Assembly (NCBI RefSeq): GCF_000689255.1
Contig: NZ_HG964446.1
Coordinates: forward strand, 1,292,484 to 1,356,483
Direction: 5' to 3'
Origin: Mycobacterium triplex
GTDB taxonomy: Bacteria > Actinomycetota > Actinomycetes > Mycobacteriales > Mycobacteriaceae
DNA: 64,000 bases
The notes under the pieces were generated by a model that searched no databases, had not been told where the DNA came from, and saw only the letters and a program-made list of their open reading frames with translations. Position numbers and translations under genes: made by a program. This document shows, piece after piece, positions 10,609 to 18,444 of this stretch. Position 1 is the stretch's first letter, and each line of letters starts with the position of its first letter.

Positions 10609-10669
10609 GACAGCAACAGTAGTCAGCTTTGCGGCGCCCCCAGGAAGGGTTCGACACGTGCGCCCACGG

Positions 10670-11151
10670 CTATAGGGGCTCGTCCTCGACGGGGGAGTCG
10701 TCGTCTTTGGTCAGGTGGCGCAGGACTCGTTCGTTGAGAGCGGCGAGCATATCGAGCTCAGCCGGGCTGAGCAGGTCGATGAAGTTACGGCGGACGTCCT
10801 CCACGTGCCCTGGCGCCGCCTTCTCGATGGCGGCGCGGCCGGCAGCAGGCAGACCATGGTGCTGCGGGCGTCGTCGGGGTTGGGCTCGCGGCAGATCAGG
10901 CCGTCGTCCTGCATGCGCCGCACCTGATGGGACACGCGGCTCTTCTCCCAGCCCAGTGCGTTACGCAGGTCGCGCGCGGGCATGCGGTCCCCGTCGTGCT
11001 CCGAGAGCACCGCTAGCACCTGGTAGTCGGACCCGGACAGGCCCGATTCCTGCAGGCCCCGGTTCAGGTGCACGTCGAGCCGATGGTGCGCGTGCATGAA
11101 GGCCCGCCAGGCGCGTTCTTCGCGAGGGTTGAGCCAGTTCGGTTCCATCAT
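10670..11151 (-). pseudogene. MarR-family regulator, broken by a frameshift
   Basis: From ATG 11151 (MMEPNWLNPREERAWRAF) the frame gives a normal MarR winged helix (SDYQVLAVLSEHDGDRMPA, WEKSRVSHQVRRMQDDGL, PDDARSTMVCLL) and then turns into arginine-rich nonsense at about 10858-10866. Another frame restores the expected end: GRAAIEKAAPGHVEDVRR, then FIDLLSPAELDMLAALNERV and a stop at 10670. One base lost (or two gained) near the CTGCTGCCG run explains this. It may be a real inactivation or a sequencing/assembly error. It is divergent from the F420-reductase-like gene, and two palindromes lie between them. Confidence 0.8.
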
Positions 11152-11170
11152 GCAACACCCTAGCCGACTG

Positions 11171-11213
11171 GTTGACGCATCAACAAACATGCGATTAAGG
11201 TGGACGAGTCAAC
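11171..11213. promoter_or_regulatory. Two copies of a GTTGA-n4-TCAAC palindrome, candidate MarR operators
   Basis: GTTGACGCATCAAC at 11171-11184 is a perfect 5-bp inverted repeat with a 4-bp spacer. GTGGACGAGTCAAC at 11200-11213 is the same site with one arm mismatch. They are 29 bp apart, close to three helical turns, on one DNA face, between the divergent MarR gene (start 11151) and the reductase-like gene (start 11244). Position, symmetry and duplication fit binding by the adjacent regulator. Confidence 0.6.
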
Positions 11214-11243
11214 CTTTTCGAGTCACCCAAGAGAGGACGTCTC

Positions 11244-11867
11244 ATGAGCAACATCAGCATCATTGGCACCGGCAACATGGCCCGGACCATCGGCGCGCTG
11301 GCGGTAGCGGGCGGCAACACCGTCGAGATCATCGGCCGCGATCAGTCCAAGGCCGCTGACCTGGCCAAGACTCTCGGCGGCAGCACAACGACGGGAGAGT
11401 TCGGGGCTGTCCCGGCCGGCGACATCGTCATCGTGTCCCTGCTGTATGCCAACGTCGTTCCGGTCGTCACCCAGTATGGGGACGCCCTCGCGGGCAAGGT
11501 CATCGTCGACATCAGCAACCCCTTCAATTCCACGGCAGACGGGCTGGCCATCCCCGCCGACACCTCCGTCGCGCAAGAAGTCGCCAAGGCGGCCCCGGCC
11601 AGCGCCAGCGTGGTGAAGGCGTTCAACACAATCTTCGGTGTGGTCCTGGAAAAGGGCCGGCCGCTCGACGTCTTCATGGCCGGCGACGACACGCGCGCCA
11701 AGGCCGCCATGGCGGAGTTCATCGAGAGCCTCGGGCTGCGCCCGTTGGACGTGGGTGGCTTGAACATGGCGCACTGGCTAGAAGCAACGGGCCTGGTCGT
11801 CATGGGCCTCGCCCGCCACGGGGTGGGGAACTTCGACTTCGCCCTCGGCGCCGCCGTGCCCGGCTGA
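11244..11867 (+). CDS. NADPH-dependent F420 reductase-like Rossmann protein
   Basis: 207 residues starting MSNISIIGTGNMARTIG, with the GxGxxA dinucleotide loop at residues 8-13 and the NAD(P)-specific segment EIIGRDQSKA. The rest (VSLLYANVVPVV, DISNPFNSTADG, VVKAFNTIFG, GDDTRAKAAMAEFIESLGLRP) follows the F420H2:NADP+ oxidoreductase (Fno-like) family. Good ribosome binding site (AAGAGAGGA) before ATG 11244. It would exchange hydride between NADPH and F420 or a related carrier, feeding the LLM-class enzyme that follows after 56 bp. Confidence 0.85.
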   Translation: MSNISIIGTGNMARTIGALAVAGGNTVEIIGRDQSKAADLAKTLGGSTTTGEFGAVPAGDIVIVSLLYANVVPVVTQYGDALAGKVIVDISNPFNSTADGLAIPADTSVAQEVAKAAPASASVVKAFNTIFGVVLEKGRPLDVFMAGDDTRAKAAMAEFIESLGLRPLDVGGLNMAHWLEATGLVVMGLARHGVGNFDFALGAAVPG

Positions 11868-11923
11868 GCCGCGGCGCCGCCCGAGCAGTGGTTGATCGAT
11901 CACCGAATGAGAGGACTCTCGCC

Positions 11924-12823
11924 ATGAAACTTGGCTTCGCACTTCCCATAGTCGGGCCCGCTATCACCAGCGCCGCCGGTCTGACCGAGTTTTGCCGCGG
12001 ACTAGAAGACCTCGGCTACGACACGCTGTGGGTCGGCGATCGCCTGGTCACGCCCGTCGACATGCACAGCATCTATCCGGGCAAAGAGCAGCCGTACCCG
12101 CCGCAGATGACCCGCTACCTCGATCCGGTGCTGCTGTGGACCGTCGCCGCGGCGGCGACCAGCCGGGTTCGGCTCAACGCCAGCACGCTCAGCACGTTCT
12201 ACTACGAGCCGGTCCACCTCGCGCGGCTGCTGACCACGCTCGACGTGCTCAGCGAGGGCCGCCTCGACGTCGGCGTCGGAATCGGGTGGATGAAGGACGA
12301 GCACGACATCGCCCGCAGCGCGGACTGGCACCGGCGCGGGCGGATGCTCGATGACCTGCTGGCGTTTCTGCACGAGTGGTGGACGACCACCCCGGTGTCC
12401 TGGCACAGCGAGTTCTTCTCACTGCCGCCGGTCCACGCCGACCTGCGGCCCGTCCAGCCCGGCGGTCCGCCCGTCTGGATCGGCGGTGCCAGCGAGGCCG
12501 CGATGCGCCGGGTCGGCCGCAGCGGGACGGGCTGGCTCGGGGTCGAAGGGTTGCAGGCGGAGGTCACCGACCAGTTGTGGTCGATCGCGCGCCGTGCGGC
12601 GCAGGACGCCGGCCGCGATCCGGACGCGCTGAAGACGGCCATGCGGATCAACCTCGACCCGGGCACGTCGGTTGAGTCGGTTGTCGGCAGGCTAGAGCGC
12701 CTCGCCGGGTCCGGTGCCGATGAGGCGATCGTGGATGCCTTCGCAATGTTCCCCAGCCTGGGTCAGATGCTCGACTTCGCCAGTCAGGTAGTCGCCCGAT
12801 GGGGTGAGCGGGGGAAGGCCTGA
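11924..12823 (+). CDS. LLM-class F420-dependent oxidoreductase (TIGR03619-type)
   Basis: 299 residues of the luciferase-like monooxygenase TIM-barrel family: MKLGFALPIVGPAITS at the N-terminus, YDTLWVGDRL, VRLNASTLSTFYYEP, RLDVGVGIGWMKDE and the phosphate-binding PPVWIGGASEAAMRRVG. Start chosen at ATG 11924 because AGAGGACT lies 7-14 bp before it, although the frame is open from 11888. Probably uses F420H2. Same strand and probably same operon as the Fno-like gene, which could regenerate the cofactor. Confidence 0.87.
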   Translation: MKLGFALPIVGPAITSAAGLTEFCRGLEDLGYDTLWVGDRLVTPVDMHSIYPGKEQPYPPQMTRYLDPVLLWTVAAAATSRVRLNASTLSTFYYEPVHLARLLTTLDVLSEGRLDVGVGIGWMKDEHDIARSADWHRRGRMLDDLLAFLHEWWTTTPVSWHSEFFSLPPVHADLRPVQPGGPPVWIGGASEAAMRRVGRSGTGWLGVEGLQAEVTDQLWSIARRAAQDAGRDPDALKTAMRINLDPGTSVESVVGRLERLAGSGADEAIVDAFAMFPSLGQMLDFASQVVARWGERGKA

Positions 12824-12828
12824 CGGCA

Positions 12829-12847
12829 GGGGAGCGGCGGCCTCCCC
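12829..12847. terminator. GC-rich hairpin between convergent genes
   Basis: GGGGAG (12829-12834) and CTCCCC (12842-12847) form a perfect 6-bp stem with a 7-base loop, 5 bp after the LLM-oxidoreductase stop and before the convergent fadD8 stop at 12901. There is no U-tract, as is common in mycobacteria. Confidence 0.4.
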
Positions 12848-12900
12848 GTCGGGGGCCTCCCCGCCGAGCGCCCGGCTGGCCGGGGCACTCGGCCATCGAC

Positions 12901-14502
12901 TCAGCCGACGGAGCGGGCGGCGCCTTCCCAGAACCGCGCCCGGACGGCCTTCTTGTCCGGTTTGCCGAGCCCGGTCAACGGCAGCGCGTCGACGACCTCG
13001 ATCCGCTTGGGCGACTGCACCGAACCCTTGCGCTCCTTGACCGCGGCCTGAATCTCGGCGGTCATCTTCTCGATCGCCGCATCGTCCGTCGGCGCGTCGG
13101 AGCGCAGCACCACCACGGCGGTGACGGCCTCGCCCCACTTGTCGTCGGGCGCCCCGACCACGCACACCTGCGCGATCGACGGATGCTCGGCGATCACGTC
13201 CTCGACTTCGCGGGGGAAGACGTTGAAGCCGCCGGTCACGATCATGTCTTTGACCCGGTCCACGATGAAGTAGAAGCCGTCCTCGTCCTCGCGGGCCATG
13301 TCGCCGGTGTGCAGCCAGCCGTCCTTGAACGTCTCGGCCGTCGCCTCGGGCAGATTCCAGTAGCCGCCCGCCAAAAGCGGTCCGCTGACACAGATTTCGC
13401 CCGGCTCACCCTGCGGCACCGGCTTGCCGTCCTCACCCAGCAGCGCCACCCGGGCGAACAGGGTCGGGCGTCCGCACGAGGTCAGCCGCTTCTCGTCGTG
13501 ATCGGCCTTGGCCAGGTAGGTGATCGCCATCGGCGCCTCGGACTGGCCGTAGTACTGGGCGAAGATCGGGCCGAACCGACGGATCGCCTCGGCCAGCCGC
13601 ACCGGGTTCATCGCCGAGGCGCCGTAGTAGACGGTCTGAAGCGACGACAGGTCGCGGGTGTGCGAATCCGGATGGTCCATCAGGGCGTACAGCATCGACG
13701 GCACCAGCATGGTGGCCGTAATACGTTGCTCCTCAATGGTTTTCAACACCTCGGCGGGATCGAACTTGCCCAGCACCACCATCTCGCCGCCCTTGACCAC
13801 CGTCGGCGTGAAGAACGCCGCGCCGGCGTGCGACAGCGGCGTGCACATCAGGAACTTCGGACGCTCGGGCCACTCCCATTCGGAGAGCTGGATCTGGGTC
13901 ATCGCGGCGATGTTGCCGGTGGTGCCCAGCACGCCCTTGGGCTTGCCGGTGGTGCCGCCGGTGTAGGCCATGCCGCCGATGTGGTCCGGCGGCAGCTCGG
14001 CGACCACCAGTGGCTTGGGCTCGTACTTGGCCGCCTCGGCCGAGAGGTCCACCGCCACCCCGTCCAGTGCCCGGGGGACCGGGCCGATCGTCAGGATCTG
14101 CTTGAGCGACTCGACCTTTTCCAGCAGCCCCAGCGCCCGCTCGACGAACGCCGGGCTGGGGTCGACGATCAGCGAGCTGGCGCCGCAGTCGGACAGCACG
14201 TAGGCATGGTCGTCCAGCGAGCCGAGCGGATGCAGCGCGGTACGCCGGTAGCCCTGGGTCTGGCTGGCGCCCAGGATCATCAGCACCTCGGGACGGTTCA
14301 ACGCCAGCAGCCCCACCGTGACACCGGTGCCGGCGCCGAGCGCCTCGAACGCCTGGATGTACTGGCTGATCCGCTCGGCGAGTTGGCCGCCGGTCAGCGT
14401 GGTGTCGCCGAGAAACAGCACCGGCCGGTTCTTGTGGCGCTTGAGCGCGCCCACCAGCAGATGGCCGTTATGGGTCGGATGGCGCAACAGGTCGTCACTC
14501 AT
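12901..14502 (-). CDS. fadD8: Fatty-acyl-CoA ligase/acyl-AMP synthetase FadD8
   Basis: 533 residues, an ANL-superfamily adenylating enzyme. Motifs: AYTGGTTGKPKGV (A3, phosphate loop), YYGQSEAPMAITY (A5), GWLHTGDMAREDEDGFYF (A7), VKDMIVTGGFNVFPREVED (A8) and C-terminal lysine in LTGLGKPDKKAV. It lies where M. tuberculosis has fadD8 (Rv0551c), divergent from the amidohydrolase-menC operon. The substrate is unproven; its location among men genes does not by itself make it a menaquinone enzyme. The divergent promoter region upstream is now occupied by an IS110-type element. Confidence 0.9.
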   Translation of the reverse strand: MSDDLLRHPTHNGHLLVGALKRHKNRPVLFLGDTTLTGGQLAERISQYIQAFEALGAGTGVTVGLLALNRPEVLMILGASQTQGYRRTALHPLGSLDDHAYVLSDCGASSLIVDPSPAFVERALGLLEKVESLKQILTIGPVPRALDGVAVDLSAEAAKYEPKPLVVAELPPDHIGGMAYTGGTTGKPKGVLGTTGNIAAMTQIQLSEWEWPERPKFLMCTPLSHAGAAFFTPTVVKGGEMVVLGKFDPAEVLKTIEEQRITATMLVPSMLYALMDHPDSHTRDLSSLQTVYYGASAMNPVRLAEAIRRFGPIFAQYYGQSEAPMAITYLAKADHDEKRLTSCGRPTLFARVALLGEDGKPVPQGEPGEICVSGPLLAGGYWNLPEATAETFKDGWLHTGDMAREDEDGFYFIVDRVKDMIVTGGFNVFPREVEDVIAEHPSIAQVCVVGAPDDKWGEAVTAVVVLRSDAPTDDAAIEKMTAEIQAAVKERKGSVQSPKRIEVVDALPLTGLGKPDKKAVRARFWEGAARSVG

Positions 14503-14576
14503 AGCGTCAGACTAGAACGTGTTGCAATTCGGGTCAGCCGCACCCTCGCGGACGCCGGGGATCATTAGGATCGCTA

Positions 14577-14750
14577 CTCAGTGTCAGGGTGAGGTTGCCG
14601 CTTGTTGCGGTGGTTGGATCCTGATCACCTGGTGTCTGGCTCGTAGCGTCGCTGCCGCCCTCGGGTTGGCGTTCATGGGTTTTGTCGGCATCAGGTGTGA
14701 AGGACCGGCCGGCGTGACTTGATAGGAGCGTGGCGTCGCCCCCCACTGAG
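14577..14750 (+). ncRNA. Candidate IS110 bridge RNA region
   Basis: Within the left non-coding end, CTCAGTG (14577-14583) is perfectly complementary to CACTGAG (14744-14750), enclosing 174 nt. Inside are smaller hairpins such as CCGC-TTGTT-GCGG near 14598-14610. IS110-group elements are known to encode a structured bridge RNA, of roughly this length, upstream of the transposase. The boundaries and the target and donor loops are inferred, not proven. Confidence 0.4.
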
Positions 14751-14790
14751 ATGTGTCCGCCGACCGGCCCAACCGTCACCTCACAGTGAA

Positions 14791-14803
14791 GGAGGCAACC
14801 TCC
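14791..14803 (+). promoter_or_regulatory. Hairpin covering the transposase ribosome binding site
   Basis: GGAGG-CAA-CCTCC: the strong ribosome binding site GGAGG (14791-14795) is exactly complementary to CCTCC (14799-14803), which directly abuts the ATG at 14804. In mRNA this would form a 5-bp hairpin hiding the site and lowering transposase translation. Confidence 0.55.
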
Positions 14804-15857
14804 ATGGTTGTTGTTGGAGCCGATGTACACAAGCGCACGCATACGTTCGTCGCCGTGGACGAGGTGGGCCGCAAAGTCGGCGAGAAGGTCGTTGCAGCCA
14901 CGACTTCAGGTCATCGCCAGGTGGTGCGATGGGCTCGCAGTCAGTTCGGGGTCGAGCTGGTGTGGGCGATCGAGGATTGCCGACACTTGTCAGCCCGCCT
15001 CGAGCGCGACCTGTTATCCGCCGATCAGAAGGTGGTGCGAGTTCCATCGAAGTTGATGGCTCAGAGCCGGGCCTCGGCGCGTACCCGAGGCAAGTCTGAT
15101 CCGATCGATGCGTTGGCCGTCGCGCGAGCTTACCTGCGTGAGCCCGATCTTCCGGTGGCCTCCCACGACGAGGTGTCGCGGGAGCTGAAGCTGCTGGTGG
15201 ACCGCCGTGAAGACCTTGTGGGGCAACGTACTTCGACGATCAACCGGTTGTTGTGGCGCGTGCACGAACTTGATCCGGGCCGAGCACCGAAACCGGCGTC
15301 GCTGGATCTGAGCAAGCACCGCAGGTTTGCTCGGTGACTGGTTGGCTACCCAGCGTGGTCTGGTCGCCGAGCTGGCCCGCGAGGAGTTGGCCGACATCAC
15401 CCGACTCACCGAAGCCATCAATGCCTTGACCAAACGTATCGGCGAGCGCGTCCGTGCGATCGCTCCGGCGCTTTTGGCGATGCCCGGCTGTGGCGAGCTG
15501 ACCGCGGCCAAGATCATCGGTGAAACCGCCGGGGTCACCCGCTTCAAAAGCGAGGCCGCCTTCGCCCGCCACACCGGGGTAGCCCCGATCCCGGTCTGGT
15601 CGGGAAATACCGCCGGCCGCGTGCGCATGACTCGCTCGGGCAACCGTCAACTCAACGCCGCTCTGCACCGTATCGCGGTCACTCAAATCCGCCTCGACGG
15701 CCTTGGTCGGGCCTACTACCGAGGCCGGCTCGCCGCTGGTGACTCCAGGCCCGAGGCCCTGCGCTGCCTCAAACGCCGCCTGGCCCGTGTCGTGTTCCAC
15801 CACCTCCACACCGACCACCACAACCGAATCCAGCCTTGCCAACCGGCAGCGGCTTGA
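14804..15857 (+). pseudogene. IS110-family transposase, frameshifted
   Basis: The first part (14804-15337, 177 residues) starts MVVVGADVHKRTHTF and carries the DEDD tetrad at D7, E57 (WAIEDC), D99 and D102 (SDPIDALAVA). It ends early at TGA 15335-15337. The C-terminal transposase domain continues in another frame from about 15327 (LGDWLATQRG ... MPGCGELTAAKI ... RMTRSGNRQLNAALH) to the stop at 15857. Reading CGC AGG TTG CTC GGT instead of CGC AGG TTT GCT CGG would join them, so one extra T in the TTT at 15325-15327 is the simplest explanation. Regulated frameshifting is not usual for this family, so the copy is probably inactive unless supplied in trans. Confidence 0.85.
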
Positions 15858-15871
15858 CATAGGAGAAACCC

Positions 15872-17476
15872 ATGGCGCTGGCAGATCTCGTCGTTACCGG
15901 AACCATCCTGACCGTCGATGACGCGAGACCCACCGCCGAGGCGCTGGCCATCGCCGATGGCCGCATCATCGCCGTCGGCACTCGCTCCGAGGTCGCCGAG
16001 TTCATCGGCGCCGACACCCAAACCGTCGACGTCGGCGACGGTTGCGTGCTGCCGGGATTCATCGAGGCACACGGTCATCCGCTGATGGAGGCCGTCGCGC
16101 TGTCGGACCGCATCGTCGACATCCGCCCCGTCACCATCCCCGACCCCGACGATGTCGTCGCCGCGATTCGTCGGGAGGTCGCGCGGCGCGGATCGGCGGG
16201 CGCCTACCTGAACGGCTGGGACGCGCTGCTGCAATCGGGCCTGCCCGACCCGACGCTGTCCTGGCTCGACGAGATCGCGCCGGACGGCCCGCTGGTGATC
16301 ATCCACAACTCCGGGCACAAGGCCTTCTTCAACTCGCACGCCGCGCAGCAAAACGGGCTGACCCGCGATACCCCGGATCCCAAGGGCGCCAAATACGGTC
16401 GCGACGCCAACGGCGACCTCGACGGCACCGCCGAGGAGATCGCCGCGGTGTTCCCGCTGCTCGGCGGGGCCATCTCGGCCGACAGCTACCCGGCGATGCT
16501 GCTCGCCGAGTGTGAACGGCTCAACCGGGCGGGGCTGACCACCTGCTCGGAGATGGCGTTCGATCCGAACTTCGGGCCGCTGGTCGCCCAGTTGCATGAC
16601 CGGCTGACGGTCCGGCTGCGCACTTACGAGGTGTCCAACCCGCAGATGGCCACCGCGGCCACCCCCGGTCAGGGCGACGACATGCTGCGCCAGGTCGGCA
16701 TCAAGATCTGGGTGGACGGGTCGCCATGGATCGGCAATATCGCCCTGTCCTTTCCGTACCTGGACACCGAGGCCACCCGGACGATCGGCATCCCAGCGGG
16801 TTCGTGCGGCTGCGCCAACTACACCGCCGAGCAGCTGCGCGAGATCGTCGGCGCCTACTACCCGCTGGGCTGGCAGATGGCCTGTCACGTGCAGGGCGAC
16901 GCCGGTGTCGACACCATCCTCGACGTCTACGAAGAGGCGCTGCGCAACCATCCGCGCGACGACCATCGGCTGCGGCTCGAGCACGTCGGCGCCATCCGCC
17001 CCGAGCAGCTGCGGCGCGCCGCCGACCTCGGGGTCACCTGCAGCATCTTCGTCGACCAGATCCACTACTGGGGCGACGTGATCGTCGACGGGCTGTTCGG
17101 CGAGGAGCGCGGATCCCGTTGGATGCCAGCAGGATCCGCGGTGGCCACCGGGATGCGCATCTCGCTGCACAACGACCCGCCGGTCACACCCGAGGAGCCG
17201 CTGCGCAACATCAGCGTCGCGGTGACCCGCACGGCGCCCAGCGGCCGAGTGCTGGCACCCGAAGAGCGGCTGACTGTCGAGCAGGCCATCCGCGCGCAGA
17301 CCATCGACGCCGCCTGGCAGCTGTTCGCCGACGACGTCGTCGGCTCGCTCGAGGTCGGCAAGTACGCCGACCTGGTGGTGCTGTCGGCCGACCCCCGCAC
17401 GGTGCCGCCCGAGCAGATCGCCGAACTCGACGTGCGCGCGACGTATCTGGCGGGCCGCCGGGTCTACAGCCGGTGA
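15872..17476 (+). CDS. YtcJ-type amidohydrolase family protein (Rv0552-like)
   Basis: 534 residues of the amidohydrolase-3 family. Metal-site features: GFIEAHGHP (HxH) near residue 67, VGIKIWVDGS in the middle, MACHVQGDAG, LRLEHVG and LHNDPPV (Asp). The C-terminal GKYADLVVLSADP is the usual closing beta-sandwich. Function is unknown; the gene precedes menC with a 4-bp overlap as in M. tuberculosis. Its ribosome binding site AGGAG lies immediately at the right flank of the IS110 element, so its native promoter is likely displaced. Confidence 0.9.
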   Translation: MALADLVVTGTILTVDDARPTAEALAIADGRIIAVGTRSEVAEFIGADTQTVDVGDGCVLPGFIEAHGHPLMEAVALSDRIVDIRPVTIPDPDDVVAAIRREVARRGSAGAYLNGWDALLQSGLPDPTLSWLDEIAPDGPLVIIHNSGHKAFFNSHAAQQNGLTRDTPDPKGAKYGRDANGDLDGTAEEIAAVFPLLGGAISADSYPAMLLAECERLNRAGLTTCSEMAFDPNFGPLVAQLHDRLTVRLRTYEVSNPQMATAATPGQGDDMLRQVGIKIWVDGSPWIGNIALSFPYLDTEATRTIGIPAGSCGCANYTAEQLREIVGAYYPLGWQMACHVQGDAGVDTILDVYEEALRNHPRDDHRLRLEHVGAIRPEQLRRAADLGVTCSIFVDQIHYWGDVIVDGLFGEERGSRWMPAGSAVATGMRISLHNDPPVTPEEPLRNISVAVTRTAPSGRVLAPEERLTVEQAIRAQTIDAAWQLFADDVVGSLEVGKYADLVVLSADPRTVPPEQIAELDVRATYLAGRRVYSR

Positions 17477-18444
17477 CGCCCAGCCTGCAGGAGCTGCTCG
17501 ACGGCCTGCATGTGGTGGCGCTGCCGATGCGGGTGCGGTTCCGCGGCATCACCACCCGCGAAGTCGCGCTGATCGAAGGCCCGGCGGGGTGGGGCGAATT
17601 CGGGGCGTTCGTCGAGTACGGGCCCGCCGAGGCGGCGGCGTGGCTGGCGTCGGGCATCGAGGGCGCCTACCGGCAGCCGCCACCGGTGCACCGAGACCGC
17701 ATCCCGATCAACGCCACCGTGCCGGCCGTGCCCGCCGCCGAGGTGAGTGCGGTGCTGGCCCGCTTTCCCGGCGCCTCGACTGCCAAGGTGAAGGTCGCCG
17801 AGCCCGGGCAGACGCTGGCCGACGACGTCGCCCGGGTCAACGCGGTGCGCGAAGTGGTGTCGACGGTGCGGGTGGACGCCAACGGCGGCTGGACGGTCGA
17901 GCAGGCGATGCTGGCCGCGGCCGTGCTGACCATCCACGGTCCGCTGGAATACCTCGAACAACCCTGCGCCACCATCGACGAGCTGGCCGAGCTGCGGCGG
18001 CGCATCGACGTGCCGATCGCCGCCGACGAAAGCATCCGCAAGGCCGACGACCCGCTGGCCGTGGTCCGCGCCGGCGCCGCCGATATCGCGGTGCTCAAAG
18101 TCGCTCCGTTGGGCGGGGTTTCGGCCCTGCTGGACATTGCCGCGCAGATCGACATCCCGGTCGTGGTCTCCAGCGCGCTGGACTCGGCGGTCGGCATCGC
18201 CGCAGGGCTGACCGCCGCGGCGGCGTTACCGCAGCTGCGGCACGCCTGCGGGCTCGGCACCGGCGGGCTGTTCCAACAAGACGTGGTCGACGTCGCCGCG
18301 CCCGTCGACGGCGCTCTGCCGGTCGGGTCGGTGACCCCCGACCCGCAGCGGCTGGCCGCGCTGCAGGCGCCACCGGAGCGGCGGCAGTGGTGGATCGACC
18401 GGGTCAAGGCCTGCTATCCGCTCCTTGTACCGTCGTCCGGGTGA
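17473..18444 (+). CDS. menC: o-Succinylbenzoate synthase MenC
   Basis: 323 residues from GTG 17473, overlapping the amidohydrolase stop by 4 bp. Enolase-superfamily dehydratase converting SHCHC to o-succinylbenzoate. Motifs: RFRGITTREVALIEG, the acid/base lysine in TAKVKVAEPG, metal ligands in RVDANGGW, EYLEQPC and IAADES, and the second lysine in AVLKVAPLGG. The closing segment QWWIDRVKACYPLLVP is characteristic of the mycobacterial enzyme. Overlaps bpoC by 4 bp, so translation is coupled. Confidence 0.96.
   Translation: MTPSLQELLDGLHVVALPMRVRFRGITTREVALIEGPAGWGEFGAFVEYGPAEAAAWLASGIEGAYRQPPPVHRDRIPINATVPAVPAAEVSAVLARFPGASTAKVKVAEPGQTLADDVARVNAVREVVSTVRVDANGGWTVEQAMLAAAVLTIHGPLEYLEQPCATIDELAELRRRIDVPIAADESIRKADDPLAVVRAGAADIAVLKVAPLGGVSALLDIAAQIDIPVVVSSALDSAVGIAAGLTAAAALPQLRHACGLGTGGLFQQDVVDVAAPVDGALPVGSVTPDPQRLAALQAPPERRQWWIDRVKACYPLLVPSSG

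Larger units (their letters stand above)
14540..15865 (+). mobile_element. IS110-family insertion sequence (ends approximate)
   Basis: A DEDD-type IS110 transposase with about 260 bp of non-coding sequence on its left and almost none on its right, the layout of the IS110 (not IS1111) group. No terminal inverted repeats are obvious, as expected, so ends are approximate: the left end lies somewhere after the fadD8 start (14502), the right end between the transposase stop (15857) and the start of the next gene (15872). The right flank AGGAGAAACCCATG is the ribosome binding site and start of the amidohydrolase gene; IS900-type IS110 relatives in mycobacteria are known to insert at such start-codon/ribosome-binding-site targets. 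Confidence 0.8.

Noticed and set aside
15320..15345. Programmed frameshift in the IS110 transposase
   Set aside because: No slippery heptamer with a downstream stimulator is evident and the family normally encodes a single frame; a simple one-base insertion explains it better.
15716..17170. Long open frame on the minus strand opposite the amidohydrolase
   Set aside because: It is an antisense shadow of a clearly conserved enzyme in high-GC DNA; its composition (Gly/Arg/Asp/Val-rich) has no domain and no ribosome binding site.
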